Origin: Desulfuromonadaceae bacterium UBA6124
GTDB lineage: Bacteria; Desulfobacterota; Desulfuromonadia; Desulfuromonadales; Trichloromonadaceae
DNA length: 6,002 nt
Assembly: GCA_002423365.1 (NCBI GenBank)
Contig: DIVU01000221.1
Location: 1 to 6,002 of the forward strand
Direction: 5' to 3'
Shown: positions 1 to 5,445 of the stretch, piece after piece
How positions within the stretch are numbered: position 1 is the first letter of the stretch
Layout of the letters: every line of letters begins with the position of its first letter
The notes under the pieces: generated by a model
Databases searched by the model: none
What the model saw: the letters and a program-made list of their open reading frames with translations, nothing else
Told to the model about the DNA's origin: nothing
Made by a program: the position numbers and the translations under genes

Positions 1-518
1 GCGGTCGGCTCGTCGGCCAGGATCAAAGGGGATTCCACCGCCAGCGCCCGGGCGACGGCCACCCGCTGCTTCTGCCCGCCGCTCAGATCTCGGGGCAGGA
101 AGTCCGCGCGCTCGTTCAGGCCCACCTCTTCGATCATGCCTCGCGCCAGATCCTCCGCCGGCTTTCCGGTCAGGCCCTTGATCTTGAGCACCAGCATGAT
201 GTTCTCGTACACCGTCAGCGCTGGAAAGAGGTTGAATCCCTGGAAAATGTACGAAATATACCGTTTGCGCAAGGGCGGCAGATCTTTTTCCCGCAGCCCG
301 AAGATTTCGTTGCCGAAAAGTTTGAAAGAGCCCCCCGTCGGTTGCAGAATGCAGCCGAGCATCGACAGCAACGTGGTCTTGCCACTGCCCGACGGACCGA
401 ACAGGCCGACCACTTCCCCGGCCTTGAGCTGGAGATCCACATCCACCACAGCCCGGACCACGGTCTTGCCTTCCTGGTAGGTTTTGCATAGACCTTGAGT
501 GACGACGGGATGCTCCAC
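1..518 (-). CDS. ABC transporter ATP-binding protein, DevA/LolD/MacB type (3' end cut by window edge)
   Basis: Cytoplasmic ATPase that powers the neighbouring permease. The 172 codons visible show a complete set of early ABC motifs: Walker A GPSGSGKTT (about residues 41-49), Q-loop glutamine in YIFQGFNLFP (Q93), signature LSGGQKQR (145-152) and Walker B LILADEPT (165-172). The D-loop and switch histidine lie beyond the left edge, so the protein is partial, not broken. I chose the GTG at 518 as start: it lies 3 bases after the permease stop, a GGGG-type ribosome site overlaps the permease end, and the resulting N-terminus has the usual family length before Walker A. The near-overlap suggests translational coupling with the permease. 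The family exports lipids, glycolipids, peptides or macrolides; the substrate cannot be read here. Family assignment is firm; the DevA-like subtype is inferred from its partner. Confidence 0.93.
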   Translation of the reverse strand, partial: MEHPVVTQGLCKTYQEGKTVVRAVVDVDLQLKAGEVVGLFGPSGSGKTTLLSMLGCILQPTGGSFKLFGNEIFGLREKDLPPLRKRYISYIFQGFNLFPALTVYENIMLVLKIKGLTGKPAEDLARGMIEEVGLNERADFLPRDLSGGQKQRVAVARALAVESPLILADEPT

Positions 519-521
519 GTT

Positions 522-1655
522 TTATCCCCGGAAAAGAATGGCCGGATCGATGTGCTTGATCTTGCGGATCGACACCGCCGCCGCCGACAGGCACATGGCC
601 AGGGTCAGGGCCAGAACCCCCAGATTCAAGGCAGTATTGACCACCATCACCGTCCCCACCGTCTCGTAAAACTTGACCGAGGCCAGGGTCAGGAACAGGC
701 TGATCAGGTACCCGGCCAGGGCGTTGATCAGCGCTTGACTGAAAATGATCTTGTAGATCTCGTAGTTTTCCGCACCCAACGCCTTAAGCGTACCGAATTC
801 CTTGATGTGTTCCATCGTTGAATTATAGATGGTCTGGCCGACAATCAACATTCCTACCAGAAAACTGATAATGATCGTTAACAGGAAGGAGAAGCCGACG
901 CCGGTTTCGATGGTCCAGTACAGGCGGGTTTTGCGGCTGAAATCCTGCGAGCTGTAGACGTCGACCCCGGAAAGCTTTTCTTTCAGGGCGGCGACGACCT
1001 GCTCGACGGTGAAGCCCGGCGCGACCCTGGCAACCACGAAGACCGTGTTATCCGGGCCGATGTAGGCTACCAGGCTTTGCGCCAGCTTGTAGGAGGTGAA
1101 GACGAAGGGGGCGGTGGTGAAGGACTTGACCCCTTGCGAGATGCCGACGATCTGCAGGCGCCGATAGAGGATGTCGCGGTAGTCGCCGACTTGAATGTCC
1201 CCCAGGCGCTTGTTGGCCGATTCGTCGACGATGATGAAGTTGCCGTTCTTGACCGCGCGGATGTCCCCCTCGCGCATGCGCCAGGGTCCGCCGATGCCGC
1301 TGTCGGGGTTGAAGCCGATGATCTCCACCTGCTCGGTCCCCCCTTGCTCCTGCCGAATCAGACCCCAGGCGACGATCAGTTTTTCGGCGGTCAGCACGCC
1401 TGGCTCGGAGCGCACCTGATCGTGGATATATTCTGGAAAAGGCTGGGAAAAGTCGAAGTTTTTGCTGTTTTTCGAGGTGATCCAGATATCCCCTTCGGTA
1501 TGGTCGATAATCACCGACGAGGTTTCCATCAGCCCCAGGTAGATGCCAATCTGCGCGAAGATCAGCCCAACGGCGAAGACGATACCGATCAGGGTGATCA
1601 GCGACCGCAACTTATCGTAAAGCAAAATCCTCAGGGCGACATAGAGCATATTCAT
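522..1655 (-). CDS. ABC transporter permease, DevC/MacB (FtsX-domain) family
   Basis: Inner-membrane subunit, 377 residues, a usual length for DevC-type permeases. Topology is the MacB/FtsX plan: one N-terminal membrane helix (about residues 17-38), a large periplasmic domain (about 45-250), then three helices near 253-273, 308-330 and 342-364. Between helices two and three lies EHIKEFGTLKALGA (282-295), the conserved coupling-helix region that contacts the ATPase. The protein ends IDPAILFRG, a typical family ending. These transporters act mechanically on substrates in the periplasm or outer leaflet, usually with a HlyD-type fusion protein and an outer-membrane channel; neither is visible here. 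The start at 1655 has only a weak ribosome site (GGACC); a second ATG two codons in is an alternative. It is first in an operon with the downstream ATPase. Family call is strong, substrate unknown. Confidence 0.92.
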   Translation of the reverse strand: MNMLYVALRILLYDKLRSLITLIGIVFAVGLIFAQIGIYLGLMETSSVIIDHTEGDIWITSKNSKNFDFSQPFPEYIHDQVRSEPGVLTAEKLIVAWGLIRQEQGGTEQVEIIGFNPDSGIGGPWRMREGDIRAVKNGNFIIVDESANKRLGDIQVGDYRDILYRRLQIVGISQGVKSFTTAPFVFTSYKLAQSLVAYIGPDNTVFVVARVAPGFTVEQVVAALKEKLSGVDVYSSQDFSRKTRLYWTIETGVGFSFLLTIIISFLVGMLIVGQTIYNSTMEHIKEFGTLKALGAENYEIYKIIFSQALINALAGYLISLFLTLASVKFYETVGTVMVVNTALNLGVLALTLAMCLSAAAVSIRKIKHIDPAILFRG

Positions 1656-1684
1656 TTGGTCCGCGGCGCGGGGGAGTCGTTTCG

Positions 1685-1720
1685 TTAAACGTTTGCGTTA
1701 CGGCATGAGTGCCCGTTTAA
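1685..1720. repeat. Inverted repeat TTAAACG / CGTTTAA, possible operator of the exporter operon
   Basis: Perfect 7-base inverted arms TTAAACG (1685-1691) and CGTTTAA (1714-1720), with a smaller GGCA-TGAG-TGCC hairpin (1702-1713) between them. The right arm overlaps the candidate -10 element of the minus-strand promoter, a place where a repressor could act. No known operator consensus is recognised. Confidence 0.3.
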
Positions 1721-1747
1721 TGTAGCCGGAAGCTGTTGAAAAGTCAG
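1719..1747 (-). promoter_or_regulatory. Candidate sigma-70-type promoter for the ABC exporter operon
   Basis: On the minus strand CTGACT (1747-1742) and TACATT (1724-1719) are separated by exactly 17 bases; each matches its consensus at four of six positions. Transcription would begin near 1712, giving a leader of about 57 bases before the permease ATG. The match is weak and such pairs arise by chance, so this is only a candidate. Confidence 0.22.
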
Positions 1748-1859
1748 CAATAAAAATGACGGTTCCCGGCGCGTCGGCGAGCGGGGAGGTTTGCTTTAGG
1801 GCGATTATCCTTTAGACTCTGAAAAACCTGCTCTCACCATCATGAAAGGATACGCCATC

Positions 1860-2912
1860 ATGGATGAAAGGATCGCCCAACTGCTCAAGCTCGCTGTCGC
1901 CGCCCCTTCCGGGGATAACTGCCAGCCCTGGCGGCTGACCTGGGCGGACGGCCGCTTGCAGCTCTTCAACCGGCCCAACCAGGATACCTCCCTTTACAAC
2001 CACGCCCAACGGGCCTCACTGTTGGCCCATGGGGCGCTCTTGGAGAATCTGACGATCGCCGCGCCCGGTCTCGGTTTACGGGCCGAGATCCGGCTCTTTC
2101 CCGATCCCGTCGCGCCCGAGCAAGTCGCCGAGGTGATCTTCGCCGAAGGAGAGACGGTCAACGATCCCCTAAGCTACTGGATCGAGCGGCGCTGCACCAA
2201 CCGCAAGAAGTACGTGCCCATTCCCCTCACCGAATTTCAGCGCCGCGAACTGGTGGCCGCCCCCGCCGACGGAGCGGCGGCGCGGGTGCATCTGGTGCAT
2301 GAGCCGGACGAGGTCCGGGTTCTGGCGGCGCTCTTGGCGAAGAACGATCGGCTGGTCTTCGAAAACCGCAATCTGCACGCCTTTCTTTTCGATCACCTGC
2401 GCTGGAGCGACGAGGAGGCGCGGGCCAGCGGCGACGGCATGGACATCAAGACCCTGGAGCTGGCGCCTCCGGATCGGCTGGCCTTCCCCCTGCTGAAGCA
2501 CTGGCTCCTTGTCGGATTTCTTAACAGGCTCGGCCTGCCCCACCTCATCGAGCACACCGCCCTGAAACTCCTCGGTTCCTCGGCTGGTATCGCCGGTGTG
2601 AGTCTGCCCGATCTGGAACCGGCAAGCCTGGTTCTGGGCGGGCGGGCCATGCAGCGCTTCTGGCTGCAAGCGACGGCCCTGGGGCTCGCCGTACAGCCGG
2701 TGGCCGGACTGGCTTTGCTGGTACAACGCCTGCGTTCGGGAAACACCGACGAATTGGACGAAGCCCAACGGGCGCTGGTCACCGAGGTCGGCGCGGGACT
2801 CGACCGTGCCTTCGGCAGTGCCGGGCGTTCCCTGGTCATGTGCTTTCGGCTCGGAACCAGCGTGCCGCCCAGCGCCCGGGCCCTGCGGCGATCGGTGGAG
2901 TCGGCGCGGTAA
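1860..2912 (+). CDS. Nitroreductase-like FMN oxidoreductase, Acg-type double-domain family
   Basis: Predicted cytoplasmic flavin protein of 350 residues, longer than simple nitroreductases (about 200) and like the Acg/Rv2032-type family, where two nitroreductase-like halves are joined. Seen: N-terminal APSGDNCQPW (15-24), the flavin-pocket motif of this group; RRCTNR (110-115), the internal arginine-rich motif; ALGLAVQP (273-280), the late family motif; and an ending CFRLGTSVPPSARALRRSVE typical of the group. I chose the ATG at 1860 because AAAGGA lies 9 bases upstream; the in-frame ATG at 1842 has no ribosome site and would add six residues. Family members often have no proven reaction, and some are thought to store or sequester flavin. 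Relatives occur beside ThiF-like or polysaccharide genes, but this link is inference. It converges on the glycosyltransferase gene with a 3-base gap. Confidence 0.85.
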   Translation: MDERIAQLLKLAVAAPSGDNCQPWRLTWADGRLQLFNRPNQDTSLYNHAQRASLLAHGALLENLTIAAPGLGLRAEIRLFPDPVAPEQVAEVIFAEGETVNDPLSYWIERRCTNRKKYVPIPLTEFQRRELVAAPADGAAARVHLVHEPDEVRVLAALLAKNDRLVFENRNLHAFLFDHLRWSDEEARASGDGMDIKTLELAPPDRLAFPLLKHWLLVGFLNRLGLPHLIEHTALKLLGSSAGIAGVSLPDLEPASLVLGGRAMQRFWLQATALGLAVQPVAGLALLVQRLRSGNTDELDEAQRALVTEVGAGLDRAFGSAGRSLVMCFRLGTSVPPSARALRRSVESAR

Positions 2913-2915
2913 AGG

Positions 2916-4142
2916 CTATTTCACGCCGAAGCGTGCTTCGATAAGGTCCGCCGCCTTTTGGGCGGGGGTCAGGGGGGCCAGTTGCGCTTGCAGGCGCTTG
3001 GCGTTTTCGCGGTAGCCAGGGGCTTCCGCCACCCGGTGGGCCAAGGCGAAGAGGTTTCGGGGATGCTCGGCGAATTCCTTGGGGTCGAGGGATTCGCCGA
3101 CCCCTAGGGCTTTGACCCGGCGCATATTGAACTGCTGGTCGGGAATGGTCGGGATACCGACGATCGGCTTACCGTGCTGCAGCGCCTGATAGATAGTGCC
3201 GTTGCCGCCATGGCAGACGACCAGATCGCAAGCCGCCATGACCAGATCCCCATCGACGAACTCCTCCACGTAGACTTCCCCTTCGATCGTTTCCAACCCC
3301 CGCGCCTGTCCCCCCGTGGCGATGATCGCCGTAAGCCCTTCCTGACGCAACCGCTCGTAGAGGGTGGTGAATGAGCCGCCCATCCAGGTGGTGCCCATGG
3401 TGAAGTAGATCAGACGCTTGCCGTCGTTTTTCGGTGGCCACCAGGCCGGCGGCGGCAGCGGGCTTTGCCAGGTCAGCGGGCCGATGTAATGGTAGTCGGC
3501 GGGCAGGTTGCGGGTGGGGAAATATTCGGGGATATCGGCCAGCAGGGTCAGGTCGTTACCCGCCAGGCAGTTGGTGGCGGTGACTGTGCGGGGCAGGGCG
3601 AATTGCCGGCTGAGTTTTTTGAAGACGGTTGCGGCATTGTCGAAGACCAGCATTTCCAGGGCGAGATTGAAACGGTCGAGACTTTTCCAGAAGGGGCTGT
3701 CCCGCTTGATGAGTTTTTCCGGCAGCCATTCGAAAAAGGGGATGTAGGGGAGCGCCCGGTATTCGGTGGAGGAAACGTTGACGACGGCGGCCTGGGGGAT
3801 GCCGTCGATCCCCGTCGAAAGGGGGGCGCTGAAGCGTCCGTCGGAAAGAACCAGGTCGGGCTGCACCTGCCGGTACAGATCTCGATCCGCCGCGATCATC
3901 TTGTATAGTTCATCGTCGCTGACGAATTGCAGTTTGCCCTGGCGAATCCGGTTGAACAGGATGTCGGGCTCCACCTGATAGGCGGGCAACACTTCGAAAC
4001 CCTCACTACGGATGAAATGATCCTTCGGGCTGTCCCCGGCGAAGATGATTTCGTGGCCGCGCGCGCGCAGTGCGGCGGCGATGGCCAGGGGGCGGCTGAT
4101 GTGGGAGAGGGTGTGGGTGTAGGGGAGGCAGAGGATGCGCAT
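2916..4142 (-). CDS. Glycosyltransferase, GT1 / MGT (UDP-glucuronosyltransferase-like) family
   Basis: Predicted GT-B enzyme of 408 residues, the usual length for bacterial GT1 proteins such as macrolide, sterol or lipid glycosyltransferases; it would move a sugar from a nucleotide donor to a small hydrophobic acceptor. Seen: N-terminal Rossmann start MRILCLPYTHTLSHISRPLA, with H14 at the place of the family's catalytic GH histidine; ARGHEI closing the first helix; LVLSDGRFSAP in the N-domain; and the donor-binding signature CHGGNGTIYQAL...GKPIVGIP...DQQFN, with H311 and the D335-Q336 pair that binds the sugar. I moved the start to 4142 from an upstream ATG (4220) because AAAGGGA (4154-4148) lies 5 bases before it and the fold begins there. 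No signal peptide or membrane segment is evident. Acceptor unknown; the context allows a glycolipid or secondary metabolite. Confidence 0.9.
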   Translation of the reverse strand: MRILCLPYTHTLSHISRPLAIAAALRARGHEIIFAGDSPKDHFIRSEGFEVLPAYQVEPDILFNRIRQGKLQFVSDDELYKMIAADRDLYRQVQPDLVLSDGRFSAPLSTGIDGIPQAAVVNVSSTEYRALPYIPFFEWLPEKLIKRDSPFWKSLDRFNLALEMLVFDNAATVFKKLSRQFALPRTVTATNCLAGNDLTLLADIPEYFPTRNLPADYHYIGPLTWQSPLPPPAWWPPKNDGKRLIYFTMGTTWMGGSFTTLYERLRQEGLTAIIATGGQARGLETIEGEVYVEEFVDGDLVMAACDLVVCHGGNGTIYQALQHGKPIVGIPTIPDQQFNMRRVKALGVGESLDPKEFAEHPRNLFALAHRVAEAPGYRENAKRLQAQLAPLTPAQKAADLIEARFGVK

Positions 4143-4205
4143 GGGGATCCCTTTATTCATTTCGACTATGGGTGGCAAGGCTTCAGGCTCAAGCATAGCC
4201 GTGTT

Positions 4206-4229
4206 GCCGGGCAATTGCAAAGCCGGGCA
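4206..4229. repeat. Tandem direct repeat GCCGGGCA, upstream of the glycosyltransferase
   Basis: Two identical 8-base copies at 4206-4213 and 4222-4229 are separated by 8 bases, so they recur every 16 bases. The first copy sits inside an 11-base palindrome with an odd centre (TTGCC-G-GGCAA, 4204-4214), and the 8-base palindrome GCAATTGC (4211-4218) overlaps the spacer. It could be a regulator site for the glycosyltransferase gene, whose start lies about 65 bases away, but chance is possible. Confidence 0.3.
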
Positions 4230-4237
4230 TGAGTGAC

Positions 4238-4276
4238 TGTAAACTTAGACCGAATCAGCTGTCGAGAATCTTTACA
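4238..4276. promoter_or_regulatory. Candidate upstream activator site of the sigma-54 promoter
   Basis: TGTAAA (4238-4243) and its exact reverse complement TTTACA (4271-4276) lie 27 bases apart. Relative to the predicted start near 4366 they span about -128 to -90, the distance where sigma-54 activators usually bind. Half-sites of six bases are short, so support is mainly positional. A PrsR-type regulator is the natural candidate but is not in the window. Confidence 0.2.
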
Positions 4277-4339
4277 CAAGACAGGCCTTCGAATGGGGAA
4301 AGTTTTCTAAAATACCGTGAAAACATGATGTTGGGCTGT

Positions 4340-4355
4340 TGGAACGATGCTTGCT
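4340..4355 (+). promoter_or_regulatory. Sigma-54 (RpoN) -24/-12 promoter of the PEP-CTERM gene
   Basis: TGGAACG-ATGC-TTGCT matches the consensus TGGCACG-N4-TTGCW at every defined position but one (A for C at the fourth base). The invariant GG (4341-4342) and GC (4353-4354) are separated by exactly 10 bases, the strict sigma-54 spacing. Transcription would begin near 4366, leaving a leader of about 105 bases. It points at the PEP-CTERM gene; PEP-CTERM genes under RpoN with the PrsK/PrsR two-component system are known in floc-forming bacteria. The match is seen directly; activity is inferred. Confidence 0.75.
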
Positions 4356-4378
4356 AACCTAGCTGATTACAGACGTGA

Positions 4379-4411
4379 TTAGGTGCTCGACGCACGGTGC
4401 GACGAGCCTAA
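4379..4411 (+). other. Strong hairpin in the 5' leader of the PEP-CTERM mRNA
   Basis: Arms GCTCG (4385-4389) and CGAGC (4403-4407) pair; after a single A/A mismatch the stem continues CGCA (4391-4394) with TGCG (4398-4401), closed by a CGG loop. Outside, TTAG (4379-4382) pairs with CTAA (4408-4411) across a two-base GT bulge. The structure begins about 13 bases after the predicted start and lies about 60 bases before the coding start, leaving the ribosome site free. CCTTTTGC follows, too interrupted for a classic terminator. It may stabilise the mRNA 5' end, act as a weak attenuator, or be a protein site. Confidence 0.55.
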
Positions 4412-4455
4412 CCTTTTGCTCAAGAGGTTCTGTAGTCCAACCAAGTACAACAACA

Positions 4456-4464
4456 GGAAGGGAG
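4456..4464 (+). promoter_or_regulatory. Ribosome binding site that fixes the PEP-CTERM start
   Basis: Purine-rich GGAAGGGAG ends 6 bases before the ATG at 4471. It decides for this start over an in-frame ATG at 4375, which would lie inside the leader hairpin region and bury the signal peptide. Confidence 0.8.
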
Positions 4465-4470
4465 AACAAG

Positions 4471-5316
4471 ATGAACAAGATGAGAAGCATGTTGGTGGCG
4501 CTGGTAGCGTTGATGGTGCTCGGCACCGGTTCGGCCCAGGCGTTCTGGGTAGGTTCGGTCAGCGATGGTACTAACTGGGTGGACAATGTCATGACCTTCG
4601 ACTGGTCTTCGTCCGGCAGTGGCGTGGCGGTCGGGCTCGCCGATCCGGCGAATATTGTTGTAGGGAATACCTTCGACTTCTATTTCCAGGCTAACCTGAC
4701 CGGTCTGGCAGACCCGGCGGGCCAGAATGTTGATTTCCCCGGGTTATCTACTGGTTTCGAGTACACCCTGGTCGGTCAGCTGACCGAGACCATTACCCAA
4801 GTCATTGGGAATCTGGCTCTTTTCGAAACCACGGGGATTGGTTCCTGGTTCATGCTGTATGACGACGCTGCGGATTCGGTGACGTCAACGGGTGTTGGTT
4901 TCGATGACGGCACCATCGTCGCCGAGGGTACCTGGCTGCCCGGCCAAGTCAGTAGTTTTCTCGCTTCTGTTCCTGGAGTGCAGGGGATTGGTTCCTACAT
5001 CATCGAGGGGCTTCGTGGCATTGGCACGGTCGTTGACCCTAACTATCTCGATCCGACCGTGTTCAACGGTGAGCAGCTGATCGCCGACATTCGCTTCGAA
5101 GGGACGATCAACGTGCCGGCGCTTGACTCCGCTACCTCGACGTTCTTTGAAGGCCCCGGGGTTTACGACGCCTATTCCGTTTTGGACACCGACCTGCTCT
5201 TCAAGGTGGACGCCAGCAGCAAGTTTAGCGTGGTTCCCGAGCCTTCGACCATCATTCTCTTGGGCCTGGGCTTTTTGGGTCTGGCCGGTTGCGCGCGTCG
5301 GAAGATCAACAAATAA
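4471..5316 (+). CDS. PEP-CTERM sorting domain protein (secreted, exosortase substrate)
   Basis: Secreted protein of 281 residues. Seen: a Sec signal peptide (residues 1-24: basic MNKMRSM start, hydrophobic core, probable cleavage after AQA), a middle region without a domain I recognise, and a textbook C-terminal sorting signal: VPEP at 255-258, a hydrophobic segment (about 261-275) and the basic tail ARRKINK. In this system an exosortase cuts at the PEP motif, and such proteins are tied to exopolysaccharide and biofilm or floc formation. The part between the signals (25-255) is strongly acidic (about 28 Asp/Glu against 4 Lys/Arg) and cysteine-free; the only Cys (274) lies at the end of the C-terminal membrane segment. 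The middle is rich in Gly, Ser, Thr and aromatic residues, suggesting a beta-rich extracellular fold. It is a single-gene unit with its own sigma-54-type promoter and terminator. Exact role unknown. Confidence 0.93.
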   Translation: MNKMRSMLVALVALMVLGTGSAQAFWVGSVSDGTNWVDNVMTFDWSSSGSGVAVGLADPANIVVGNTFDFYFQANLTGLADPAGQNVDFPGLSTGFEYTLVGQLTETITQVIGNLALFETTGIGSWFMLYDDAADSVTSTGVGFDDGTIVAEGTWLPGQVSSFLASVPGVQGIGSYIIEGLRGIGTVVDPNYLDPTVFNGEQLIADIRFEGTINVPALDSATSTFFEGPGVYDAYSVLDTDLLFKVDASSKFSVVPEPSTIILLGLGFLGLAGCARRKINK

Positions 5317-5346
5317 TCGTTCCGCGATGATTTAGTTCCCACAAGC

Positions 5347-5385
5347 AAAAAAAAGGCCGGGAGGGTGCGCTCTCCCGGCCTTTTT
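5347..5385 (+). terminator. Strong intrinsic terminator after the PEP-CTERM gene
   Basis: Perfect 9-base stem GGCCGGGAG (5355-5363) / CTCCCGGCC (5372-5380) with an 8-base loop, followed by TTTTT (5381-5385). An eight-A run precedes the stem, so A-U pairs extend it, and the structure could also stop transcription from the other side. It begins about 30 bases after the stop codon and isolates the gene from the methyltransferase downstream. Confidence 0.93.
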
Positions 5386-5391
5386 ACATGG

Positions 5392-5419
5392 GGGACATCG
5401 GCCTTTTCCTGGCTTTAAC
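5392..5419 (+). promoter_or_regulatory. Weak sigma-70-type promoter candidate for the methyltransferase
   Basis: GGGACA (5392-5397) and TTTAAC (5414-5419) are 16 bases apart, each four of six to consensus. A start near 5426 would place the ribosome site about 10 bases into the mRNA. Because a strong terminator lies just upstream, the methyltransferase needs its own promoter in this short gap, which is the main support. Confidence 0.25.
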
Positions 5420-5445
5420 CTCTTGGCGGCGAATGAGGTCACCTG

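Larger units (their letters stand above)
1656..1859. promoter_or_regulatory. Divergent intergenic region between the permease operon and the nitroreductase-like gene
   Basis: About 200 bases with no credible gene. It must carry the start signals of both diverging units. It holds a weak minus-strand promoter candidate (1719-1747) and an inverted repeat (1685-1720), listed separately. For the plus-strand gene I see only poor matches, TTGCTT and TAGACT 16 bases apart around 1790-1820, which I do not call as a promoter. Confidence 0.5.
4143..4470. promoter_or_regulatory. Divergent control region between the glycosyltransferase and PEP-CTERM genes
   Basis: This 328-base stretch carries no credible gene; frames that extend both flanking genes into it lack ribosome sites. 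From left to right it holds the glycosyltransferase ribosome site (4148-4154), a direct repeat (4206-4229), a spaced dyad TGTAAA/TTTACA (4238-4276), a -24/-12 promoter (4340-4355), a strong leader hairpin (4379-4411) and the PEP-CTERM ribosome site (4456-4464). The part around 4260-4330 is AT-richer than the flanking genes, as expected of a control region. I found no convincing sigma-70 promoter for the minus-strand glycosyltransferase. Confidence 0.6.

Noticed and set aside
1077..1688. Open plus-strand frame of 203 codons opposite the permease
   Set aside because: It is antisense to a clear membrane protein. Its product is Asp/Gly/Val-rich without any motif, as expected of a GC-rich shadow frame, and no ribosome site precedes it.
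1775..1800. Sigma-54-like TTTGCTTT before the nitroreductase-like gene
   Set aside because: The base pair 10 bases upstream of the GC is GC rather than the required GG, so the -24 element is missing.
2169..2768. Open minus-strand frame of 199 codons opposite the nitroreductase-like gene
   Set aside because: It is antisense to a gene with clear family motifs; the translation is low-complexity Gln/Gly/Arg-rich and has no recognisable domain.
2927..2940. Palindrome CGAAGC-GT-GCTTCG as a terminator between the convergent genes
   Set aside because: No T-run follows on either strand, the stem is short, and it lies within the coding end of the glycosyltransferase.
3465..3908. Open plus-strand frame of 147 codons opposite the glycosyltransferase
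   Set aside because: Gly/Val/Asp-rich shadow of the GT1 gene with no ribosome site or motif.
4143..4220. N-terminal extension of the glycosyltransferase from an upstream ATG at 4220
   Set aside because: The extra 26 residues precede the natural start of the Rossmann fold, and the good AAAGGGA ribosome site lies inside them, just before the ATG at 4142.
4375..4470. N-terminal extension of the PEP-CTERM protein from 4375
   Set aside because: It would begin within the leader hairpin, lacks a ribosome site and would place 32 residues in front of a typical signal peptide.
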